Source: Mycolicibacterium chitae
Lineage (GTDB): Bacteria; Actinomycetota; Actinomycetes; Mycobacteriales; Mycobacteriaceae
Assembly (NCBI RefSeq): GCF_900637205.1
Contig: NZ_LR134355.1
Location: 4,712,001 to 4,776,000 of the forward strand
DNA length: 64,000 bases
Reading direction: 5' to 3'
Every line of letters begins with the position of its first letter. Positions within the stretch are counted from its first letter, which is position 1. This document shows positions 57,539 through 64,000 of this stretch, piece by piece. A program made the translations under genes and the position numbers. The notes under the pieces are model-generated. The model ran no database searches. It worked only from the letters and a program-made list of their open reading frames with translations, and was not told where the DNA came from.

Positions 57539-59683
57539 GTGACGAGTTCATCGCCGGCGCCGAAGACCGAGGTGTGGCCGGGTAAGGCCTATCCCCTGGG
57601 CGCGACGTACGACGGGTCCGGTACCAACTTCGCCCTGTTCAGCGAGGTCGCCGAGCGGGTCGAGCTGTGCCTGTTCGACGCCGACGGCACCGAGACGCGG
57701 ATCAAGCTGCCCGAGGTCGACGGGTTCGTGTGGCACGGCTTCTTGCCCGGGGTGGAGTCCGGTCAGCGCTACGGCTACCGCGTGCACGGCCCCCACGACC
57801 CGGCCAACGGCCACCGCTGCAACCCGAACAAGCTGCTGCTCGACCCCTACTCGAAGGCCATCGACGGCAACTTCAGCTGGGATCAGTCGCTGTTCGGCTA
57901 CAACTTCGGCGATCCCGACAGCCGCAACGACGAGGACTCGGCGGCCAGCATGCCGAAGTCGGTGGTCATCAACCCGTACTTCGACTGGGGCAACGACCGG
58001 CCGCCGCAGCACGAGTACGCCGACACCGTCATCTACGAAACCCACGTCAAGGGGTTGACCCAGACCCACCCCGAGATCCCCGAGCAGGCCCGCGGCACCT
58101 ACGCGGGCATCGCGCATCCGGCCATCATCGAGCACCTGCAGTCACTCGGGGTGACCGCGGTGGAACTCATGCCGGTGCACCACTTCGCCAACGACTCGAC
58201 GCTGATCGACAAGGGCCTGAACAACTACTGGGGCTACAACACCATCGGCTTCTTCGCCCCCGACGCCAAGTACACCTCGAGTACCACCCCGGGCGGGCAG
58301 GTGCAGGAATTCAAGGTGATGGTGCGGGCCCTGCACGAGGCCGGCATCGAGGTCATCCTGGACGTGGTCTACAACCACACCGCCGAGGGCAATCACCTGG
58401 GTCCCACGGTGTCCATGCGCGGCATCGACAACGCGGCCTACTACCGCCTGGTCGACGACGACAAGCGCTATTACACCGATTACACGGGCACCGGTAACAG
58501 CCTCAACGTCGGGCACCCGCACGCGCTGCAGCTGATCATGGATTCGCTGCGGTACTGGGTGACCGAGATGCATGTCGACGGATTCCGGTTCGACCTCGCG
58601 GCCACCCTGGCCCGGGAGTTCTACGACGTGGACCGCCTGAGTACGTTTTTCGAACTCGTGCAACAGGATCCGACGGTCAGCCAGACCAAGCTGATCGCCG
58701 AGCCATGGGACCTCGGCCCCGGCGGCTACCAGGTGGGCAACTTCCCGCCGCAGTGGACGGAGTGGAACGGCAAATACCGCGACACCATGCGCGACTTCTG
58801 GCGCGGGGAATCCGCCAGCCTGGGTGAGTTCGCCTCCCGGCTGACCGGGTCGGCGGACCTCTACGAGCACACCGCCCGTCGTCCGGTGGCCTCGATCAAC
58901 TTCGTCACCGCCCACGACGGGTTCACGTTGCGGGATCTGGTGTCCTACAACGATAAACACAACGAGGCCAACGGCGAGGACAACAACGACGGCGAGTCCC
59001 ACAACCGGTCGTGGAACTGCGGGGCCGAGGGCCCGACCGACGATCCGGGGATCACCGAACTGCGGGCGCGTCAGCAGCGCAACTTCCTGACCACGCTGCT
59101 GCTGTCCCAGGGTGTGCCGATGATCAGCCACGGCGACGAGTTGGGCCGCACCCAGCACGGCAACAACAACGGGTACTGCCAGGACAACGAGATCACCTGG
59201 GTGGATTGGGAATCCGCGGACGAGGGGCTGCTGGAGTTCGCCCGCAAGGTCTCCGCGCTGCGCGCCGACCACCCGGTGTTCCGCCGCCGTCGCTTCTTCA
59301 CCGGCCGCCCGGTGCGACGACGGGGGTCGACCGGACTGCCGGACATCTCCTGGTTCCGACCGGACGGCTCGGAGATGACCGAGGAGGACTGGGATTCCGG
59401 CTTCGGCAAGTCGATCGCGGTGTACCTCAACGGCCAGGGCATCCCGGGGATGGACCGTCGCGGGCATCGGATCACCGACGACTCGTTCGTGCTGTGTTTC
59501 AACGCCTACCACGAGCCCATCGAATTCACCTTGCCGCCCACCGAACTGGGCGCGCAGTGGCGGGTGGTCACCGACACCGCGGTCCCCGAGAACGGGCACG
59601 GCGAGACCACCATGGCCGCGGGCAGCATCGTGATCGTCGAGGGCCGCGCGCTGGTGGTGCTGCAGGCCGCCGACGAGGAGTAG
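57539..59683 (+). CDS. glgX: glycogen debranching enzyme GlgX/TreX
   Basis: 714 residues, GH13 isoamylase type, with an N-terminal CBM48-like domain (YPLGATYDGSGTNFALFSEVAERVELCLFD). Catalytic motifs: DVVYNHTAEGN, GFRFDLA (nucleophile Asp), IAEPWD (acid/base Glu) and FVTAHDGFT (transition-state Asp). It cleaves alpha-1,6 branches in glycogen. GTG 57539 was chosen because the family-like sequence starts shortly after it (WPGKAYPLG). No other glycogen or trehalose gene is adjacent. Confidence 0.95.
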   Translation: MTSSSPAPKTEVWPGKAYPLGATYDGSGTNFALFSEVAERVELCLFDADGTETRIKLPEVDGFVWHGFLPGVESGQRYGYRVHGPHDPANGHRCNPNKLLLDPYSKAIDGNFSWDQSLFGYNFGDPDSRNDEDSAASMPKSVVINPYFDWGNDRPPQHEYADTVIYETHVKGLTQTHPEIPEQARGTYAGIAHPAIIEHLQSLGVTAVELMPVHHFANDSTLIDKGLNNYWGYNTIGFFAPDAKYTSSTTPGGQVQEFKVMVRALHEAGIEVILDVVYNHTAEGNHLGPTVSMRGIDNAAYYRLVDDDKRYYTDYTGTGNSLNVGHPHALQLIMDSLRYWVTEMHVDGFRFDLAATLAREFYDVDRLSTFFELVQQDPTVSQTKLIAEPWDLGPGGYQVGNFPPQWTEWNGKYRDTMRDFWRGESASLGEFASRLTGSADLYEHTARRPVASINFVTAHDGFTLRDLVSYNDKHNEANGEDNNDGESHNRSWNCGAEGPTDDPGITELRARQQRNFLTTLLLSQGVPMISHGDELGRTQHGNNNGYCQDNEITWVDWESADEGLLEFARKVSALRADHPVFRRRRFFTGRPVRRRGSTGLPDISWFRPDGSEMTEEDWDSGFGKSIAVYLNGQGIPGMDRRGHRITDDSFVLCFNAYHEPIEFTLPPTELGAQWRVVTDTAVPENGHGETTMAAGSIVIVEGRALVVLQAADEE

Positions 59684-59684
59684 G

Positions 59685-60743
59685 TCAGCCGGGGTCCGGG
59701 CCGGTGGGGCGGTTGCGGAAGTAGGCCGCCACGAACGGCGCGATGGCCAGCACCATCAGCATCCGCACGATCTGGGCGGCCGCGACGAACGTGACGTCCG
59801 AACCGGTGGACTCCGCGGTGCCCATGACCGCGTAGATGCCGCCGGGCGTGGTCGCCAGGTAGGCGTCCAGGGGGGTGGCGTCGGTGGTGGCCGCCAGGAT
59901 CGCGCCGAGGCCCGCGCAGCCCACCAGGGTCACCACGATGGTCAGCATGGCCGTCGGCACCATCCGGCCGATCGACTTGAGGCTCTCCAGGGTGAACTTG
60001 AGCCCGACCTGGACACCGATCGCCAGATAGCCCAGGCCCGCGATCACCACCGGCACCTGCGCCCCGGCGAAGTACGGCACCAGCGTCAGCGGGGCCGCCA
60101 CCAGCAGCGGGCCCAGCAGCGCCGGCGACGGCATCCGCAGCAGCTTCCCGGCCAGCACGCCCCCGCCGATGGCGATCGCCACGAACGGCAGGTCCACCCG
60201 CCAGTCCCCGCCGACCACCCCGCGCGCGCCGCGCTGATCCGAGGCGCCGAACAGCAAGGTGACCACGACCGGCAGGGTGAGCAGCACGATCAGCAACCGC
60301 AGATACTGCAGCACGGCGATGACGCGGGAGTCCGCGCCCAGGTCGTCGGCCATCGCGGTCAACCCGATGGCCCCGCCGGCGATCGACGAGAACGTGGCGG
60401 TGGCGGGGCTGGCGCCGCGCCGGATCAGCAGGGTGCCGCACAGCACGCTGACCACCAGCGCGAAACACGAGATCCCGATGACGATCAGCCAGCGCGCGCC
60501 GAGGTCCACCAGGGTGTCCCACTCGATCGCGGACCCGACGATGGCGCCCACCACGGCCTGCCCGGCGTGGAACCAGGACACGGGCAGCCGCAGCGGCGCC
60601 GCCGGCCGGGCCAGCGCGTAGAGCAGCGCCCCCAGCAGGCCGCCGAAGAGCAGCGGCGTCGGCAGCGCGATCGCGATGAACCCCAGCGAGACGACCGCGA
60701 CGGCGACGAGCAGCAGCAGCCAGCGGCCGACGGCGGAGGCCAC
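59685..60743 (-). CDS. AbrB-family membrane protein
   Basis: 352 residues, about ten helices with an internal duplication: the first half (LPTPLLFGGLLGALLYALA, WFHAGQAVVGAIVGSAI) is echoed in the second (MPSPALLGPLLVAAPLTL, IAGLGYLAIGVQVGLKF). This is the AbrB/putative ammonia monooxygenase family (DUF often listed with transporters). GTG 60743 lies eight bases after the MmgE/PrpD stop, so it is in the operon and may carry the substrate or product of those enzymes. The exact solute is unknown. Confidence 0.82.
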   Translation of the reverse strand: MASAVGRWLLLLVAVAVVSLGFIAIALPTPLLFGGLLGALLYALARPAAPLRLPVSWFHAGQAVVGAIVGSAIEWDTLVDLGARWLIVIGISCFALVVSVLCGTLLIRRGASPATATFSSIAGGAIGLTAMADDLGADSRVIAVLQYLRLLIVLLTLPVVVTLLFGASDQRGARGVVGGDWRVDLPFVAIAIGGGVLAGKLLRMPSPALLGPLLVAAPLTLVPYFAGAQVPVVIAGLGYLAIGVQVGLKFTLESLKSIGRMVPTAMLTIVVTLVGCAGLGAILAATTDATPLDAYLATTPGGIYAVMGTAESTGSDVTFVAAAQIVRMLMVLAIAPFVAAYFRNRPTGPDPG

Positions 60744-60751
60744 CGGCGGCG

Positions 60752-62074
60752 TTACCGGGCTACGGCGAACAGGTCTGCGGCCCCGGCGATCTCGTCCAAC
60801 CGCCAGGCCACATCCCACAGCCGGCTCGGGTCCTCGAGCCGGCTCGCCAGGCGCACCACCTTGTCCTGCAGTTCGGCGTCGGTCATCGGGGCGGCCGCGC
60901 TGGCGGTCGCGTGCTCGATGGTGAACTCGACCTGCGCGCCGCCGGTCAGGGTGGCCGTCAGCCCGCAGGAGTCCGGCGCCCGGTCGGGATTGGTGTTGAC
61001 CGTCACCCGTCGGCGCAGCGCTGCGATGGCCGGGTCGACGGCGGTCTCGTCGCTGAACTCGGCCGGTCCGCCGGCGTCGCGCAGCAGGCCGACCGCGAAG
61101 CAGTGGTAGACCGAGAACTTGCTCTGCAGACCGGTTTCCGGTTCCGTCACGCCCATCACGTCGAGCACCCGCGGGTGGACGTCGAGGGTCACCGACTCCA
61201 CGGCGCCGGCCTCGACGCCCTCGGCGCGCAGCCGCTTGCCGGCGTCGATCACCGGGTGGCTGACGATACCGCAGCTGTACGGCTTGAGCGCGTTCTGTTC
61301 GACCAGCCAGCGCGACCCCAGATCGGCCATCGGCGTCCAGTCGACGTCCTCGGCCATCAGCGCGGACATGCCGCGCCGGCCGGCCAGCGGCTCCGCGGGG
61401 CCGGTGAAGCCCTGCTCGGCCAGCAGCGCCGCCTCGACCCCGGTCGACGCGGCGCGGCCGACCTGGAAGGCCTTGGTCATCGAGCCGAGTTGTTCGGTGT
61501 GCCCGGCGGCCTGGGTCGCCGCGATGGCGATCGCCGCCGCGGTGCGGGTGGCGTCCAGGCCCAGCACCCGGGCGGCCGCACACGCGGCGCCGATCGGCCC
61601 GGTGGTCGCGGTGACATGCCAGCCGCGGTCGAAGTGGCTGGGCCACAGGGCATCACCGAGCCGGCTGGCGACCTCGACGCCGGCCACCACTCCGGTCATC
61701 AGCGTCGCGCCGTCCGCGCCCACCAGTTCGGCTGCGGCCAGCGCCGCGGGCACGATCGGCGCGCCGGGGTGCAGGATGCAGCTCAGGTAGGTGTCGTCGA
61801 AATCCTCGACGTGCGCGGTGAGGCCGTTGACCAGCGCCGCCCACGGCGCGGTCAGTTGTTCGCTGCGGCCGAGCACCTGCGCGGTGCCGCGCTGGCCGAG
61901 ATCCGCGGCGGCGGCCAGCACCGCCTCGGCGGCCGGGTCGTGCGCGGCGCCCACCGACAATCCGATCACGTTCGCCGCGGTGCGGCGCGCGGCGACCCGC
62001 GCCGACTCGGGGATGTCGCTCCAGTTCAGCTCGGCGACAAAGGAACTGATTCCGGTGGTGATATCGGTGCTCAT
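60752..62074 (-). CDS. MmgE/PrpD-family protein, copy 3 of the cluster
   Basis: 440 residues. Family features: ARRTAANVIGLSVGAA, NGLTAHVEDFDDTYLSCILHPGAPIVPAALAAAEL, YSCGIVSHPVIDAG. Members act on citrate-like acids (2-methylcitrate dehydratase, cis-aconitate decarboxylase, iminodisuccinate epimerase); the substrate here cannot be assigned. Its start overlaps the stop of the second copy (ATGA), and an AbrB-type gene follows, so all four are one operon. Confidence 0.9.
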   Translation of the reverse strand: MSTDITTGISSFVAELNWSDIPESARVAARRTAANVIGLSVGAAHDPAAEAVLAAAADLGQRGTAQVLGRSEQLTAPWAALVNGLTAHVEDFDDTYLSCILHPGAPIVPAALAAAELVGADGATLMTGVVAGVEVASRLGDALWPSHFDRGWHVTATTGPIGAACAAARVLGLDATRTAAAIAIAATQAAGHTEQLGSMTKAFQVGRAASTGVEAALLAEQGFTGPAEPLAGRRGMSALMAEDVDWTPMADLGSRWLVEQNALKPYSCGIVSHPVIDAGKRLRAEGVEAGAVESVTLDVHPRVLDVMGVTEPETGLQSKFSVYHCFAVGLLRDAGGPAEFSDETAVDPAIAALRRRVTVNTNPDRAPDSCGLTATLTGGAQVEFTIEHATASAAAPMTDAELQDKVVRLASRLEDPSRLWDVAWRLDEIAGAADLFAVAR

Positions 62075-63429
62075 GCGGGGGTGCCTTCCTGGTCGGTACG
62101 GGCCGCGGTGTCGGCCAGGGCGCGGAACCAGCCCTGGGCGCTGGGTGCCGCGGCGACCGTGCGTGCGGTCTCGACGATCTCCTTCTCCCGGCCCGGCAGG
62201 GTGCGTTCCACCAGCGCCAGCACCTTGTTGTCGAGTTGGTCGTCGGTCAACGGCACCTCGAGGCTGCCGCGGGCGTTCTGCACCGCGCAGGTCTCGGTGC
62301 TGCCGTCGGCCAGGGTTGCCGTCACAGCGACTGCGGCCCTGGCCACCTCGGGGTCCGGTTGCAGCTGCACCTTGGCCCGCATGGCGATGACGGGTGCCGA
62401 GCGCACGTGCGCGTCGTCGTAGGACCCGAGGGTCACCGGACCGTCCAGCACGCCGCAGGCCACGCCGTGCACGGTGGAGAACCGGGCGGCCAGCCCGTCG
62501 GCGGGATCCGGATTGCCGGTCAGTTCCACCACCAGCGGGTGGCAGCGCACCTCGACGCGCTCGACCTCGCGTCCGCCCACCGCCTGATGCAGCGCCTCGG
62601 CGGCCTCGATCGCGGGGTGGCTGACGATGCCGCACGGGTAGGGCTTGTAAGTGTTGTCCAGCAGTTCCCAGCGCTGCCCCCAGCCGTCGACGAGCTTGGC
62701 CACGTCGAGTTCCGGTGCCAGCACCCGGAAGTAGCCGCGGGGTCCGTCCAGCGCCGTCGGCGAGGCGGTGAGCCCGTGCGCGGCCACCGTCGCCGCGACC
62801 AGGCCATTGGCGGCGGCCTTGCCCGGGTGCAGCGGCTTGTTCATGGTGCCGAAGCCCTCGCGGTGCCCGATGGTCATGCTGGAGGCAACGCCTATCGCGC
62901 GGCCGGTGGCCTCGGCGTCGAGCCCCATCAGCATCGCGGCGGCCATGGCCGCGCCGATCGGGCCCACGGTGCCGGTGATGTGCCACCCGGCGTCGTAGTG
63001 CGACGGCGACATTGCCACCGCGACCCGCAGCTGCAGCTCGATGCCGACGGCGAAGGCGCGCAACAACTCCTCACCGGTGCGGTCGTGCAGCCAGCTCGCG
63101 CCCAGTGCCGCGCCCAGGGTGGCGGCCCCGGGGTGCACGACGGTGGCCAGATGGGTGTCGTCGAAATCGTCGAGGTGCGCGGCGAAGCCGGTGATCAGCG
63201 CCGCCGACGGCGGGTCGAAGGTGTCGGCGCGCCCTGGGACGGGCACCTGTCCCGGCGCGCCCGTGCGGCGCATGCCGGCGGCGACGATGTCGGTCTCGGC
63301 GGTGGCCGCCGCACCGATCGTGGTGCCGACCACGTTCAACAGGGAGCGGACGGCCTCGGTGCGCACCGGGCCCTCCACCTGGTCGGCGACGGCGAGGGCC
63401 TGCGCGGCCAGTTCGGTCAGATCGATCAT
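62071..63429 (-). CDS. MmgE/PrpD-family protein, copy 2 of the cluster
   Basis: 452 residues, complete. Segments: SLLNVVGTTIGAAATAETDIV, ITGFAAHLDDFDDTHLATVVHPGAATLGAALGASWLHD, MNKPLHPGKAAANGLVAATVAAHG and YPCGIVSHPAIEAAEALHQ, each matching copy 3. The two differ enough to suggest distinct substrates or partners in a complex. ATG 63429 overlaps the stop of the upstream copy (ATGA). Confidence 0.9.
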   Translation of the reverse strand: MIDLTELAAQALAVADQVEGPVRTEAVRSLLNVVGTTIGAAATAETDIVAAGMRRTGAPGQVPVPGRADTFDPPSAALITGFAAHLDDFDDTHLATVVHPGAATLGAALGASWLHDRTGEELLRAFAVGIELQLRVAVAMSPSHYDAGWHITGTVGPIGAAMAAAMLMGLDAEATGRAIGVASSMTIGHREGFGTMNKPLHPGKAAANGLVAATVAAHGLTASPTALDGPRGYFRVLAPELDVAKLVDGWGQRWELLDNTYKPYPCGIVSHPAIEAAEALHQAVGGREVERVEVRCHPLVVELTGNPDPADGLAARFSTVHGVACGVLDGPVTLGSYDDAHVRSAPVIAMRAKVQLQPDPEVARAAVAVTATLADGSTETCAVQNARGSLEVPLTDDQLDNKVLALVERTLPGREKEIVETARTVAAAPSAQGWFRALADTAARTDQEGTPA

Positions 63430-64000
63430 GTCGGGTCCTTCTGTGTCGAGGAGTCCTGTGTCGAGGCGTCCTGTGTCGAGGCGCCCTGGAAGAGGTCGGG
63501 GAGGTCGGCCCAGCCGGCGGCGAGTACGGTCTCGGCGCGGTCGCCGACGCAGTCACGTACCTTCTGCGCCAATTGATCTCGGCTGACCGGGCGGCCCGGC
63601 GCGCCGGGCGGGATGTCGATCTCCCCGCTGTGGGTTTCGCCGTCGGAGGTCGTCAGCTGCACCCGGACCACGTCGTCGAGCAGCCCGTCACCGCCCGGGG
63701 ACAGGTGGACGGTGACGTTGCGGGTGAGCCGGGCGACCTCGGGGCGATGCACGGCGTCATCGGAGAAGCTGTGGAATCCCGCGAACCGGTCGATGACGCC
63801 CACGGCCAGCGCGTGTTCGAGACAGAACTTCGCCTCGAGACCGGAAGTGGGCCGGTGATGCACCAGGGGCTGCACCGCGGATTCCTTGAGCCACACGTCG
63901 ATTCGGTCCACCCGGCTCGGATCGAGGTCGACGGCCACCTCGGCCGCGCAGGCGATGGGCCGTTGCAGCGCATAGCAGCACGGGTAGACCTTCACGGCCA
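63426..64000 (-). CDS. MmgE/PrpD-family protein, copy 1 (partial, cut by window edge)
   Basis: Only the C-terminal 190 or so residues are present; the reading frame is open to base 64000. AVKVYPCCYALQRPIACAAE matches the conserved YPC(G)...P segment of copies 2 and 3, and AKFCLEHALAVGVIDRFAG matches their KFSVYHC-type segment. It ends with a short repeated tail (ASTQDASTQDSSTQ) encoded by a 15-bp tandem repeat. It is the first of the three tandem MmgE/PrpD genes visible here. Confidence 0.87.
   Translation of the reverse strand, partial: AVKVYPCCYALQRPIACAAEVAVDLDPSRVDRIDVWLKESAVQPLVHHRPTSGLEAKFCLEHALAVGVIDRFAGFHSFSDDAVHRPEVARLTRNVTVHLSPGGDGLLDDVVRVQLTTSDGETHSGEIDIPPGAPGRPVSRDQLAQKVRDCVGDRAETVLAAGWADLPDLFQGASTQDASTQDSSTQKDPT
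63441..63485. repeat. 15-bp tandem repeat in an MmgE/PrpD gene
   Basis: Three 15-base copies (CTGTGTCGAGGAGTC, CTGTGTCGAGGCGTC and CTGTGTCGAGGCGCC) encode the STQD-type repeat at the C-terminus of copy 1. The unit is a multiple of three, so length changes keep the frame. Confidence 0.8.

Noticed and set aside
57244..57585. Possible lipoprotein-like ORF before glgX (hydrophobic stretch then a Cys)
   Set aside because: The supposed lipobox (TVPGGC) is poor, there is no good ribosome-binding site, and it overlaps the start of glgX in another frame.
1..64000. CRISPR arrays, tRNA/rRNA genes, insertion sequences, prophage or integrase genes
   Set aside because: No spaced repeat arrays, tRNA cloverleaf, transposase or integrase motifs were seen; the repeats present are short tandem copies.
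63426..64000. Reading the three MmgE/PrpD genes as a methylcitrate cycle locus
   Set aside because: No citrate synthase or methylisocitrate lyase gene is in the window, and three copies are not expected for that cycle.

Overview
The window is high-GC actinobacterial DNA from a mycobacterium, most likely a fast-growing (Mycolicibacterium-type) species. The evidence is an mce1-type operon with fadD5 and mce1R, a PE-PPE-domain hydrolase, a CYP138-like P450, F420-type nitroreductase and R2lox genes. Gene order also largely follows, as I recall it, the M. tuberculosis Rv0135c-Rv0170 region. A complete fructose PTS (ptsI, fruR, fruK, fruA, ptsH) is typical of fast growers and, as I recall, absent from M. 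tuberculosis. No rRNA, tRNA, CRISPR array, insertion sequence or phage was seen.

Layout. 1-9.8 kb: the mce1 lipid importer (mce1D partial, mce1C, B, A, yrbE1B, yrbE1A) reading leftwards behind fadD5, with the divergent GntR repressor gene mce1R, then a small acidic protein, an SRPBCC protein and a TetR regulator. 9.9-16.4 kb: a leaderless 36-codon ORF, a NagD-like HAD phosphatase, a coiled-coil protein, and an oleate hydratase group (ohyA, a small membrane protein, an HdeD-like protein) divergent from a PucR-type regulator and a 3-hydroxyacyl-CoA dehydrogenase. 16.4-17.1 kb: an amine-oxidase remnant. 17.2-22.3 kb: transhydrogenase pntA-pntB, then fadE2 and a PtpB-like phosphatase. 22.3-29.6 kb: PE-PPE hydrolase, then ALDH-SDR-quinone oxidoreductase-DUF456 as a leftward operon, a methyltransferase and a TetR regulator.

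29.9-43.9 kb looks like accessory DNA set between two genes that are neighbours in M. tuberculosis: TetR plus FUSC exporter, R2lox oxidase, pirin, the fructose PTS, a deazaflavin-dependent protein and a CPH-type copper ATPase. 44.0-54.8 kb returns to the conserved order: ClC channel, aqpZ, dps, DNA glycosylase, NTF2-like and DUF427 proteins, an epimerase pair, msrA, ArsR-AHSA1, a thioesterase, cyp138 and its TetR. 54.8-64 kb: C39-like peptidase with an MFS exporter, a STAS protein, glgX, and an AbrB-type membrane protein behind three tandem MmgE/PrpD genes, the last cut by the window edge.

The most interesting non-coding signal is a set of operator-like palindromes. CCAACC-N4-GGTTGG occurs before fadE2 and before the ALDH operon, with a near match before the TetR gene at 9146-9790. 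This suggests a local lipid/aldehyde regulon controlled by that TetR. Two GGTAC-N6-GTACC sites lie between cyp138 and its divergent TetR. Two TCAACC-type sites precede arsR. KstR-like, CsoR-like and CRP-like sites lie before the NTF2-epimerase pair, the copper ATPase and R2lox respectively. Several genes have a TANNNT -10 box 6-8 bases before the start codon, as expected for leaderless mycobacterial transcripts.
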